Assembly: GCA_964036275.1 (NCBI GenBank)
Contig: OZ038434.1
Coordinates: 13,491,259-13,555,258, forward strand
Reading direction: 5' to 3'
From: Litoditis marina
Lineage: Eukaryota > Nematoda > Chromadorea > Rhabditida > Rhabditidae
Length of the DNA: 64,000 nucleotides
The position numbers and the translations under genes were made by a program. The notes under the pieces were generated by a model. That model was not told where the DNA came from and searched no databases. It worked only from the letters and a program-made list of their open reading frames with translations. This document shows positions 13,401-24,669 of the stretch, one piece after another (the stretch's first letter is position 1; every line of letters begins with the position of its first letter).

Positions 13401-16400
13401 GGGATTGTATCGCTGGAATATTTTCTCACTACATGAAATTTTTCCGTTCATTTGCGTTTTCTGTTGCGCATGCCAATCAGTATCAACAGTTCAGTTAATT
13501 GAACATGTATTTTGGATATTAAAAGCGAAATGAGAATCTTATTTGGTTTTCAGATCTTTTGCCAACGTGGGTCGTTTGGAGCGCCATTTGGCTGGTTTTC
13601 ATGCTTCATTTGGATCTCATCACTGTGTTCTGTGTGGTAACAGGTATCGTTTTTCATTCATCCACCCAGGAGTGTTGCGCATCGAAAATGCTGAATAATT
13701 ATATATTCATTATTCCTCATCTATTCTTGTAGACTGATGTATAAGTTTGTAGGACGGCTTGCTAAGATGCTAGGTGTGAGATAGTACTGACCGTTTGTGG
13801 TTACCACAAAAACTGTTTTTTTACTTTTCAATTCTCTTTCAATGTGAAATATGTCCTCTATTTTCAGGTTCAAATATGACTACAACCTGCTCTATCATTA
13901 TCGCCGCAGTTGTCCATACACCAAGGCGTTCATCGATCGAGATGTGCGAGAGCAGGTCAGTCCCGTTATGGACAGTCTCCGATTCATCTATAAGTAGCGT
14001 GCGAATTAGTGAATTGTTAGTTAAATACACTATATGGCTCTAAATCAGTATTTGAGTTTCCTGCTCTGCTATTTTAGTTCAAATAAAGTGACTCAAGTTT
14101 GCATATTGAGATTGACGTGTTGTGAATTCACCGGTACTCCTTCTGTAGTTCTGCCTTTAATGTCAATTTAAGAAGTCCGAACCAAATGTGGATGGTTGTT
14201 CAGACTTATTCAGTTCTCAATAGCCGGTTTTGCAATACGGAAATAGTTTTATCTCATTGTTTAGATGGATGCACAGTCGTTGCGAAAATTGGTCCGTCAG
14301 CTGGCTCAGAAGGAGGTTCGCCTCACTCCTCAGATGAAGCCGGAGGTGAGAAAACGACGTATTCTGGAACATAACATATCCTTTTGCCTACCATCTGAAA
14401 TTGATGCTCTTGAACTAGATCCGAATTCGGAGGAGTAAAGTTTTCTGCTTAAAAAATTTCGTTCGTGCTAATAGAGTTGCTCCGTCGAGATGAGAAGATG
14501 AGATAGAATATAATTGAACACAATTGAGTAATTGGTATATTCAATAAGTTCTATCCATGCATTTCTGCCGTTCAGACGCTGCGCCTGATGAATCTGCGCA
14601 AGGGAGTGGCTCAGAGCGACGTGCGATCGAGGAAGGAGATGATGAAGCACCCGGCTGCCCAGGCACCCCCGCCCCAGCTGCTGCAGGCCAGGGCAGGCCT
14701 CACGGATGCCCGCGCCTGTCCCATTTGCGGTTAGTGGGGAAAGGCTCGGAAAATGTAATACAAACGAGATAAATAAGAGAGAGAGATCATAAAGTCTCAT
14801 TTGCGGTAAATAAGGAAACGCTCAGAAAAGTAATACTAACTAGGAAAGTGAGAGAGAGAGAGCGCGAAAAAGTGGTACTTTTCGCGTCTATCCCCGGCGT
14901 CGTATTGTGGCGCTTATATGGGTTTGGGTAATCTCCATTATGAGATTGTAACACCTAGTCATTTGAATATTTCAAGACATATACCGATCCGACACAAATC
15001 GGAAAGAGAAATAATAACTAAATGAAGAGGTATATCTTCTAATTTGAACTGGAGTTAGTTTAGAATATTAGCGGATAGAAAACTTCTGGATATAAACTAA
15101 GTCATTCTAGCGATTGTGTTCTACGGGAAAACAGCGGTGGATCGCCATGTGCAAGCAGCGCACGGAATGTTAGACGCCGATGAAGCTCGCGGTTTCCAGG
15201 AAGACCACCAGGCACAATGTGGGTTCATTGGTGTCTAAATCACTCTTTTCATAACTTCTTATTTAAAGTTATCGAAGTTTAGTGAATTAAAAATTTTCAC
15301 TTCGAAACATACATCACACTACAATGGTTCTTTGGCTTTATGTATCATCTTTCTATACCTTTATCGTCCAACCATCTTTGAAGTCGTGCCGTGTATGGGT
15401 GTATGCGCACTAGCGTTGTTGACGTTTCTCTCATATGTCGTCTAATTAATCATTTTTTTTATATCTCATTATTATCCTTAACTCTCCTCATATTCAGTGC
15501 GAGGTGAGGAGCCGGAACCGGAGTTTGTCCCACATGAAGTGACGATACCCGAGGAGGAGGAGGGCCCAATAGAGCCGCCACCGCAGCTGGAGAGACAGGA
15601 ACCCGCGCAGGTGGTACGTTACACGTCATATTAGGGGTCATACTTTCAACGTGGGCTTTTTACGTCGACTGGATCATCAAAAGTACGAACGCAGCCTTAG
15701 TGTGCAGGAATGTGAGCTTGATACGAAATACCAGTCATTATCAAATATGTGTCAATTTTTGGTAGATGAGCTATTTGTTTTTTTTTCGGTGGATTAGGTG
15801 TCAAGGTGGTACTTGTTTGCGGTACACGAAAACTGTTATTCTGATCAGTTAGTGTTTTTCGAATCTGCTACTCTTCTAATGAACCGTAGTTAACCCTACC
15901 TTACACCTTAACCTTGTGTATTAAACTTTAATCCTCACCTTACAGGCGCTGGTTGATGTCGCTTCCACGTCTCAGGGACACACGAACTCGTCGATGCGAT
16001 TCATGGACCAGAACGGGGACGCGATTGTCGGTCTGAACGGGGCGGACATGGCCGAAGTACAGCACATGATTGAGGACGGCAGCATGGCTGTCGGGGACCA
16101 GATTGTCATCGTCGAGAACGGGGTACGTTGCGCACACTCATACACTAGTAAGGTTTGAATATTGGAGAGAAAGGAGTTATTCAAACACGCGAAAATTGCT
16201 GATTTTGTATGCAAATGTGACAGCGATAACCCAATCGAGAGCCCGCAAACGCTCACGGAGGAGAAACAATATAGATCACAATAAGAAGGCGATTTTTTAA
16301 CAAAGGAACCCATATCTAACGTTTTCACTCAGTTATTAATTCACTCAGTTTATACAGAAAATGAGCTCGTATTTTTCGAAATATTAACTCATGCCACATC

Positions 16401-18029
16401 TACAATCTCACTACTGAACACTTGTAAATTGTTAGTCGAATATGCAAGAACAAATTCCGCAGTACAAAGTATGTTGTATAAGTTGTTGTAGTTCGGTTGA
16501 ATAGTTACGGATATGGATATCATTCTTCAGATGGAAGTGGCCTATCAAGTGGCAAGCGTGGATCTATCTGCTCAACCAACTACAGTGGTTTTAGTTCCAG
16601 CGGAAGAGGATCAGTATCAAGGTAGGTTTAGTTACAACTGGTACTCTCACCATTATCGAACGGTATACTGTTCATTCCGGTCGCCAGACTGTAAAACTGA
16701 AAATCGTCTGGTTTATAAGTACATGTAGCTTATTCCTATTGATGCAAGTTGAGGTTTCAGACGTTTCAGTACAGGTTTCAGTATAATGTATTACGTTCTC
16801 CAGGTGAGAATGAGCCGACTTCGTCTGCAGACCATCGTTCACAGAGCAATGACCACATTCAGGTAAAAACTTTTGTTCTATTATTATGGATAATAGGTAA
16901 TAGGGTTTGTGGCTAACCAAGCCTTTTACAGGATGCTGAGATACCGCATTTGTTTATATTTGTCGACGTTATTTCCGTTTAATTCAATTAATACATTTAG
17001 AAAGAGCTCGAGGACTTTGGCGGCACCCTCCTTGAGGAGGAAAGGCAAATTGAATCCGGCGATCACGGAGAATTCGCGCATGGTGTGGATGGCCAGAATA
17101 AAGGTAATATATAGTTATATGAATGTGCTCAGTGGAATATTAACTCAAAAATCGTTTCGACCCTGATTCAAGACGTTTTTGGGTTTTTCTCAGAGGGATA
17201 TTTAGATAGGGTCAAAACCAAAGTATTTTAATTAGATAAGGTTAGAACTAAAGCATTTTTCACCAAGTTATAGACTCCTATAATGGATGTTCAGACATTT
17301 GAGATGTATGCAACGGAAGGTTTGGTGTGTCGTACAGTACCAACCATCAACATCTTTTAACTACTTTTTCGACAACTCGTCATATTTCAACTGGAGGCGC
17401 CTTATCGTATCACATTTAGTCGCCTTAGGTCAGCGACCAGATATTGTTGTGACTTTCCCCTCTATTTCAGAAGTGTTTGTGCCCCCTGATCTGGAGGATA
17501 GAAAAGTATATGAGCCGGTTAGTTTTTTTTTGCACTTTTCCGGTTTTTCGCGGGGGCGGGGTTTCTCTTGGTTAAAGTTATGTATAAGAAAAATAATTGA
17601 CTGACTGATTGGCCGAAAGTTGAACACAATATGTAGAAAATTATGAGGACCTACGGGCTGCGACTATGTAGCTTCCATTTCACTGATTAGAAGGAAGGAC
17701 AATATATCAGTGTGATATGGAAGATTATGTTCGTTTTTAGGGTATGGAGGGAGACGAGAGGAAGCCTACTAAACGCACTGCAGTGGAAGAAGTTTTTGAA
17801 GGTACGTTTGAGATGTCGTAAATTCTAGCGAACCTTGAGTAAATTTTCATCTCATGCTTTCGATGACATTCTTCTCACCCCGCTTTACAATATTACGTAT
17901 CGCAGTGTTTTCTCATTCATATATTTCTTTTAAATCTTCATTTCAAGAAATAATGGATATGCTTTTCTACTACATCTAAAATGGTTAATTTCAGGTAATC
18001 AGCCAGCAGCCAAGAGCTCGTGTTTGTAG
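7458..18029 (+). CDS. Multi-zinc-finger protein with paired C2H2/C2HC fingers
   Basis: Unrecognised nuclear, probably DNA-binding protein of 964 residues. Coding exons: 7458-7461, 7813-8027, 8170-8247, 8707-8761, 9027-9122, 9436-9542, 9884-9962, 10431-10537, 10727-10849, 11157-11304, 11623-11773, 12049-12100, 12209-12326, 12528-12622, 12866-12973, 13209-13357, 13554-13643, 13868-13955, 14265-14345, 14576-14729, 15111-15218, 15498-15613, 15946-16122, 16531-16621, 16804-16862, 17001-17103, 17471-17517, 17741-17801, 17995-18029. All phases agree. Fingers lie at about residues 224-247, 254-275, 344-363, 380-401, 557-578, 586-607 and 696-717. They come as three pairs: a C2H2 finger, then a finger with motif YNLFYHWRKTC, FNLIKHWRTGC or YNLLYHYRRSC ending in Cys (C2HC). 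The seventh is a lone C2H2 finger. Acidic linkers (DDDEADDD, DDDDDDPEG) separate them. The start exon contributes only ATG plus one base; poly(A) signal at 18211. Confidence 0.88.
8808..8893. repeat. 31-bp tandem repeat, ~2.8 copies
   Basis: Units start at 8808, 8839 and 8870 with the core ATCTTTAATTTATC. They lie in an intron of the zinc-finger gene. Confidence 0.85.
11371..11586. mobile_element. Second copy of the GGGAA...TTCCC C/G-tract MITE
   Basis: It has the same ends (GGGAAACATTGAC and ACTTCAATTTTCCC) and the same interior motifs ('aattcaatttatcacctgca', 'caaaagtttgagggtggg') as 4164-4466, but is about 90 bp shorter. It sits inside the intron 11305-11622 of the zinc-finger gene. No target duplication could be matched. 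Confidence 0.85.
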
Positions 18030-18210
18030 ATGTAGATTGCACGTTTATGTGTCTTTTTTAATCGAAGAATTATCCATATTTTGAACCATACGAGGTATTT
18101 GATATTTTGCTAGGCACATTTTTGATTGTATTTTTCATATTGAGTAGAACACAGAAATACTTATCACTACTCACTCATTGCATTTGGATTGTTATCGAAA
18201 TTTTGTCATT

Positions 18211-18216
18211 AATAAA
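18211..18216 (+). terminator. Poly(A) signal of the zinc-finger gene
   Basis: AATAAA about 180 bp after the stop codon at 18029, followed by a T/G-rich stretch. Confidence 0.7.
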
Positions 18217-18622
18217 GAAATGAAGTGTAAATATTGCAGTCTTGTTTATTCTGATCCAATTGTTGCCAAACAATGTTTTACCTTTATATAATAATTTTAT
18301 TTCTTAATGATGAGATGTGAATCGCTAAGTACTTGACCAATTTTAAAATGAGTCCACCACCAAACTGTTCGTTAAGTGACTCGCAGAGGTTGAAAGTGTT
18401 AAATGCCTTTCTCTTTGTCTCTGTTTTTTCTGCACTTTCTGAAATGTGCAAGATACTGTTTTCCACGCTTTTTCTATTCAATATTTCTGGAAGTATATAG
18501 CTAGGGTTTTTACCTAATCAACGAATGTCTGTATTACATAATTATAAAACTAATCACAAGAAAGTGACAGACATGAAATAGGTCGTAAACAAATGTATTT
18601 CTTATTCCAGTGATTGTGTGAA

Positions 18623-19904
18623 ATGGATGAGAATGAGTGTCCCCCTACGCCCTCCGATTCGCAACCCCAGGATCAGGACGGGCCTCACTCGCTGCCCATC
18701 GCCAGGGTGAAGACCATCATCAACACCGTACCCGACGTGTTATCCACGTCTGCTGACGGAGTCTACGCGCTCACGCGGGCCACCGTAAGTCTAAGTAGAC
18801 GAATCATACTTAAAGTTGTCCGAATAGCCACAAAAGTCACAAAACGGACTACTTTTTTTGCCAATATGTTGCCTATTTCTCATCAAAAATCGAGAATTTG
18901 CGTGTATTTAAATGGAAAATACTCCCTTTCATAGAATAGTCGCACATTACTGGTTTGTGAGACCAGTGCTTTATCTGACCGTTTTCTTGTAACCCTGTTT
19001 TGGTTATGGTTTCCTTAGTAGCCAAAGTGAAGAACCCGGTTAGATATAGAATTTACCCCGCTGGCACTAATCGAGTTTCGTAAAATATCGATTTTCTAGT
19101 TAAAATGAACTCGGGTATAGTTATAGTAGTGTTAAAACGCTGATGAAAACGAATAGAGCTAGCAGACTGTGACTGCGTCCATTTTGAATTTCGCAACATT
19201 GAGTACAGAAAAACGATACGACTAGCTCTTTTAACGATATTATGCAACTATGGAAAGTAAAAGTGTATAATTAATTCTTTGTAATAAGGGAAATGTTAAG
19301 TTTTAGAAGGTCTTCAGTTGTATTGTATGCATTACAGGAGCTATTTATCGAGGATTTGGTAAAAGGAGTGAGCGATCAGTACGGTCCCATATTCGACTAT
19401 GACGAGCTGGCTGCCTATATTTTGGAGAACGAAGAACTACAATTCCTGCACGGTGAGAGTTGATCGAAGATTTGATAGTCATGCACACAAACCAGTCCCA
19501 CCAACGCAATTTTCTGGCATTTTGGATTAGGGTACTCTTATGAGAAGCATTTCGTGTCGAAAAGACTGGTTATAGAACTCCAAAACACGAGTTTATAACA
19601 AGATCTCACTCAACCTGTCAGTACAGTAATAGTATTCTTGAACTTCCGAGTTATATTTTGAGCCGCACAGAGTGGTTATTAGAAAACCGAAACACGATCT
19701 TGTAACAAGATCTAAACCTACCTGGTTCTTACAATGAGAAATATAACCTCTCGCTAGTGACTGTACTGACTGGTTCGAAGGAAACGTGAATCGTGCGAAA
19801 GCCTGTCGTTTGGCTGTAAACATTTCTTTTTTTCAGAATTCTTTCCCCGACGGATAACATTTGACGTTGCGATGCAGAGGAAACGGGCCAAAGAGTCGAG
19901 TTGA
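18623..19904 (+). CDS. CHRAC1: CHRAC1-like histone-fold protein
   Basis: Predicted 114-residue small subunit of the CHRAC chromatin-remodelling complex, where the family pairs with a POLE3/CHRAC17-type partner to form a histone-fold dimer that binds DNA. Exons are 18623-18784, 19338-19452 and 19837-19904; phases agree. The histone fold starts at LPIARVKTIINTVPD and continues through ALTRATELFIEDLVKG, matching the LPxxRxxxIMKxxPE...TxxATELF pattern of CHRAC1 proteins. YDELAAYILENEELQFLHEF matches the family's last helix region, and a short basic tail follows (MQRKRAKESS). Length is close to the usual ~110-130. A 3' splice site (cttattccag) ends at 18610, 12 bp before the ATG, so the 5' end is spliced on. 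A related NF-Y/DR1-like histone fold is the alternative, less likely. Confidence 0.85.
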
Positions 19905-20111
19905 TGTGATCATTTGGGACTTTCACCATGTTTCTTATCTTGTAATGCTTGTTGTCTGTTCTCACACGTATTCATTCAAGTATTCCTTCGTACTTATTCA
20001 AGTATTTACTATATAAGTAGTTTTCAGTTTTTTAAGCGTGTTTCTTCCTTTGATCTCTTGAACTCCTATTTTGATTATTTTGAATTGTGTTTCAGTGTTT
20101 CTCTTTGTCAT

Positions 20112-20117
20112 AATAAA
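20112..20117 (+). terminator. Poly(A) signal of the CHRAC1-like gene
   Basis: AATAAA about 210 bp after the stop codon at 19904. Confidence 0.65.
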
Positions 20118-21922
20118 CGTTATGATTTTGATTTATAATGGTTTTGAACAGAGGTTTACACACCCTGTTAGTATCTGGTTTTGCTTTGATTCGTATTGAT
20201 TTTGATTTTTGATAACGACCAGACACTATTTTGTCAGACCACTTGCTTGTTAGTCCTTGTTTGTGATAGGTGCTAGTGAGAATACTGAGTGGCCATATTC
20301 ACGAAACGTGTACTTTTCTCTAGCTGAAACCTGTGCTAGTTCATAAAAACGGTCACTAAGTTTTGGGGATTGTTAGATCTTCTGATTGCAAATAGATGGG
20401 GTTCTGTAGCGTTTTGTAGTCTACGTATCACAAATCTGTTATCGCGCTTGTGGCATGTAGTCTAGGCGACCTATCCATGAACTGTAGTGTGGTTTGTGCT
20501 AGATTATGTCTCTCTAGGCTGCGATCGTTTTATAAACGTTGTTGTTATCAGCCATTCATTTCCGCATAGTTTATTCTTGTTAAGAAGTTATAGTGTGGTG
20601 GTATTTAGTTAGAAATCATCGTAAAAAGACAAACAGTCTGCTAATATGTTGTGAAAAGTTTTTTTTCTCTAAGTTGTACCCATCCAGTCAAGTTTCAAGG
20701 CGAAAATCCCAACTGAAAAAGGTTCAAAATTCAAAATGATTGTCTGATTGTCTCTAATTTGTCACTTGTTGACTTTTTGAATTAGAATATCAATTGAGTT
20801 AGTCGCAAATTATAGTTAGCAACAACTAACACTATACTGCGCGAACATCAAGCGTTGAATTTAATTTGAACGCTACCGCTTCATTGCTGCCAACCTCTAT
20901 ACTTTGTACATTCGGACTGTCACTATGCACACATCAGGGCGGGCTGAAATGGCCTGATCTCTGGGGTAGTTTCTCGTGTGCTAGGCAACATGTCTGTTCC
21001 TGATATTAGTATTGATATACGTGTACGTTGCTATACAACATTTCGTTCCATTTCCATATAGGTTCACCTATTCTCCAAAAAGCAAGCTGTTTTCGCCTAA
21101 AATTTACGACAACTTTTAAAATGTTGCAACTAGCTAACTATTTTCAATATACTGATACATTTAAATTCTAAACGTTATCGACCATTCAAGTTTTATGCAG
21201 ATGTTAATGGTCAGTTGAACTGGAACCATCTCTAATTCCCTCTCTGTCTCTATCTGTTTGATGTTTGATGACCTTGAGTGGGACGTGTCTGCATGATTGA
21301 GTAGTGTTCTTTTCTCGGCTATTTTGAACACAACTCATGTTTTGCTCAATTTCATAGTATTTCCTATTTGTGCTTTTAATTTCCATACTTAGTACCACTC
21401 TTTGGCTAAATATTCACAAAAAATAAGAAAAGTGATCACTTTACTGCGAAACTTCTTATATTTATTTCAAACGTTTTTAAATTCTCAGAGCTTATGGATG
21501 TATAGTAAAGAACTTACAATGAAAAGTGTGTTCTCCATATTCCGTTTGGTAATTGGTTGATTCAACAATTCGATCGATTGTCTATGTTCCCACCCTAATC
21601 GAGTTATCAAACCATTGTTACCGATTAGACTGGCCTTCCCATTTCGCACGTTGCCGATATTCGTGCGTCACCCTTTTTGGAATTGTAGAAACCGTTTATT
21701 TTTGGAACATTTTTACAATGAAAAGTTGAAAAGTGTGCCAAAATCCCCCTATAAAGAAATGTGTACTTCTCCCCTAATTTATGTTTAGTGTAGCATCATA
21801 GTCAATCTCTTTACCTTTTCGGGGATGATTACTTTAGTTTTTCGTATTAGTTTTCATCTTGTGTAGCTCTAGGTCTCTAGCGCGTGTGCTCATGTGATCT
21901 TACCTCAATCTATTGCAGAAAT
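20118..21922. other. Intergenic, no gene seen
   Basis: About 1.8 kb between the CHRAC1-like poly(A) signal and the cytochrome b5 start. It is AT-rich with no long reading frame and no strong repeat. A 3' splice site (ctattgcag, ending 21918) lies 4 bp before the cytochrome b5 ATG, so at least one non-coding leader exon or a trans-spliced leader is expected. Confidence 0.5.
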
Positions 21923-23501
21923 ATGTCTGAGAAGCTCACCCGAGCTCAGGTAGCCGAACACAACTCGCGGAAGTCCACCTGGTTTGTGATTGGCAACAAA
22001 GTATTCGACGTGACTAAGTTCCTAGACGAGGTATGTTTTCAGTTTTCAGAATAGTTTATTGGTTTTTTCTTCTTCTGAAACTTCTTGATCGGTGATATAG
22101 GGCTAGAGGTTCAGGGAACTTGAGATCTGGGGGACCTACCTCTGCTTCTTCTGCGAAACAAATACTAACCTGTCCTTCTGGTTCGATGAAAATCGAACAA
22201 ACTTGTGAAAGGTACACTTAAACGTCGGATTGGCAATGACATGTCGAGTCAAGAATGTGAAACAATTTATACAAAATGAGAAGGTGTTTCACAAAAATAG
22301 TCTTTCCTGTTCTCAGTTCTCATTGCTTGTTCTCAAATCAGAAATAACCAGAAACCTAGAGATTACGGATAGTGCTCAGAAATATCTCCAGATATGTTGA
22401 CAGAAGTGTACTTTTTTCCAGCATCCAGGTGGCTGCGAGGTTCTGTTGGAGCAGGCAGGACAGGACGGCACGGAGGCATTCGAGGATGTGGGACACTCAA
22501 CGGACGCCCGTCACATGCGGGACGAATACCTGATAGGAGAAATTGTTGACGTAAGTCTATTAATGACCAGTAACATCAAATAGGCAAATTTCTTCAATTT
22601 TGACGAAAAAAATAAGCAAATTTCCCCAATTTTGCCGAAAAGGTAGTCCGTTTTCTGAATTATTTCAACTAATTGGACAACTTTACTGAAGTGTGTTTGT
22701 AGGAGAGAATGGGATAGTGTAAAACGTTGAACATAGATTTGTCCTTTACCCTCTGCGTTTGCATTCGATAAACTGTTTTACTGAGCCAACTCTAGAATAG
22801 ATTGGGTTATCTTGGTGCTGGACGTGTTCACTGTTTTAGTTACTCTTCGACGCTTCGCCCAAACAATAAGGAAGTTGATCACCGCTTAGTTACCAGAAAT
22901 TAATGGATACTGGTTTTCTTGGTCACTATTCGGTCTATATTACCATTTTCTTTTCTACTGTGAGCTGTTTGGTTGAATTCAAAGTTCGGTTCCGTTTCAG
23001 GAAGAAAAGAAGCAATATTCGTACGATAAGAGAACCTGGAACGCCCAGCCCGGGGACAACAAGCAAAGGTTGGTATCGAGTTTTTTTTTCAATTCCGGTC
23101 TCCAACAAACTTATGTGTTGTTCTGTGTGATCCGCACGAAATTGCCTTGATATAATTTCATGACTGTTTTTTGACTAAAACAGAGTGACACTTCAATGAG
23201 AACGTTTCTCTTTCAATGATTTCTTGTTATACAATTGTGGAATATAGGTGGTTGAATTATATTTGGAGAAATAGCGCTTTCAGTCTGGGTGATGAAACCG
23301 ACTTTTACTGCGCTTTTCATAAGTTTTCTAGTGATTATTTGGTTGATGAAAACCGGGTCTCATACAATTAGATTCAATAGCTTCAGTTCTTATCTATTTT
23401 CTAATTTCAGAGATAGAGCGAGCAGTCCGTTGGAGGCTTTGATTATGCCGGGATTTATAGCTGTGATAATTGCCCTGATATACTATCTATTTTCCCGATA
23501 A
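21923..23501 (+). CDS. CYB5: Cytochrome b5, tail-anchored
   Basis: Small haem electron carrier of the endoplasmic reticulum or outer mitochondrial membrane; it passes electrons from NADH- or NADPH-dependent reductases to desaturases, P450s and similar enzymes. Exons 21923-22030, 22422-22550, 23001-23068 and 23411-23501 give 131 residues, the usual length. The haem-binding core [20 protein letters not shown] is intact: the first axial His is H37 in HPGG and the second is H61 in [10 protein letters not shown]. The last exon encodes a single hydrophobic helix ([17 protein letters not shown]) ending SR, a classic C-terminal tail anchor with a very short luminal tail. It starts [14 protein letters not shown], immediately after a splice acceptor. 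Confidence 0.96.
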
Positions 23502-24669
23502 TTTCAAAATACATGTTACGTATGACTGTCTGTGTTCATTTTGTTTGTAGATGATTACCTATTACGCGAAATTTTCAAATTGTGATAGATAAATATGTGA
23601 TTGTCAAGTCGTGAAGTTGAAATTCAGATGTTTCTTCAAACCTGTACTTGTTGTCTACTTCCGTACAATCTCACTTTGATTAGTGATAAGAAGAGCATTG
23701 TAACCATGTATCCATGGTGCGAACTATGGCATGAGCTCTATGTGAAGTAGTCGCCCTTCAAATCGGTTAGCTGAGGTGGACATAGAGCAGTATTTAGATT
23801 TCCTATCCAAAAACGACTGCGCAAATACTGGCCGTGTGGTCGTTATGTACAGCTGGCAGCAAACTACAAACTATACCAATCTTGTGTTATGTAGTCAAAG
23901 TAAGCTAAAGTTTGTGTTTATCCCCGATAATCATTTCTCAGCAAAACAGAAAGGGAACAAATGTTTTAATTATTATGAGTTTCACGATGAATGCGTTAGC
24001 TCAGAAACCCTGCCTTTCTTTTCATATCTGGCAGTTCGTAGATGGAAGATCTGATGTGAATTCCTGTTTGGATTCACCGGGGAATTCCGTAGAATGTTTC
24101 TAACAATATTTTTTGCTGTGTTATTGCGCACCGCCGGCGAAAATAGAAAACGTGGCCCCCATTGGGCTAGCTAAGCCCGCCGCGGTTTGGTGGCGAGCGC
24201 GCGAAAACACCGTGTTTGAATATCTGTAGTCCGCATCGATTTTGGTTGCGTTGCCATGGGCCCACACCATTTTATTAACTTCATTTCATGTTATTTAGAA
24301 GTTATGCAGTTTGTTGTGCGTGCGAATATTTCACTTTAGTTAACTTTATTATCCTTTCCCAATTTTTTGTGATTAATCACATCTTAAACTATCACAAGAT
24401 CTGTGATTCTTGTCAGATCGCAAAATATCGCAAAATTATATGGATGTATGAATCAGTAAACATCTCGCAGCTGTTAGTTTAGTTGATATGAGTCAACCGT
24501 TCGGACAATATTTCATATATTTGTGATGTGCTTTTCGTTTAACAAGTGGTTCTATTAACAGGAGATGTTCTGCCAAACTTGGTTGCAGCCAGAAAAAATT
24601 CAGTACATCTTTTGCACTATTCAGGCAGTTCGTTTATCTCTACTCCCTTCGGTTTTTGTCTGCTAGATC
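23502..24669. promoter_or_regulatory. Intergenic with CpG-rich patch before the PARP gene
   Basis: The region is AT-rich apart from 24125-24260, which is GC- and CpG-rich (for example ccgccgcggtttggtgg and gcgagcgcgcg) and may be promoter sequence for the downstream PARP gene. No coding sequence is supported; open frames here have no splice context. A 3' splice site (ctgctag) ends at 24666, three bases before the PARP ATG. Confidence 0.45.
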
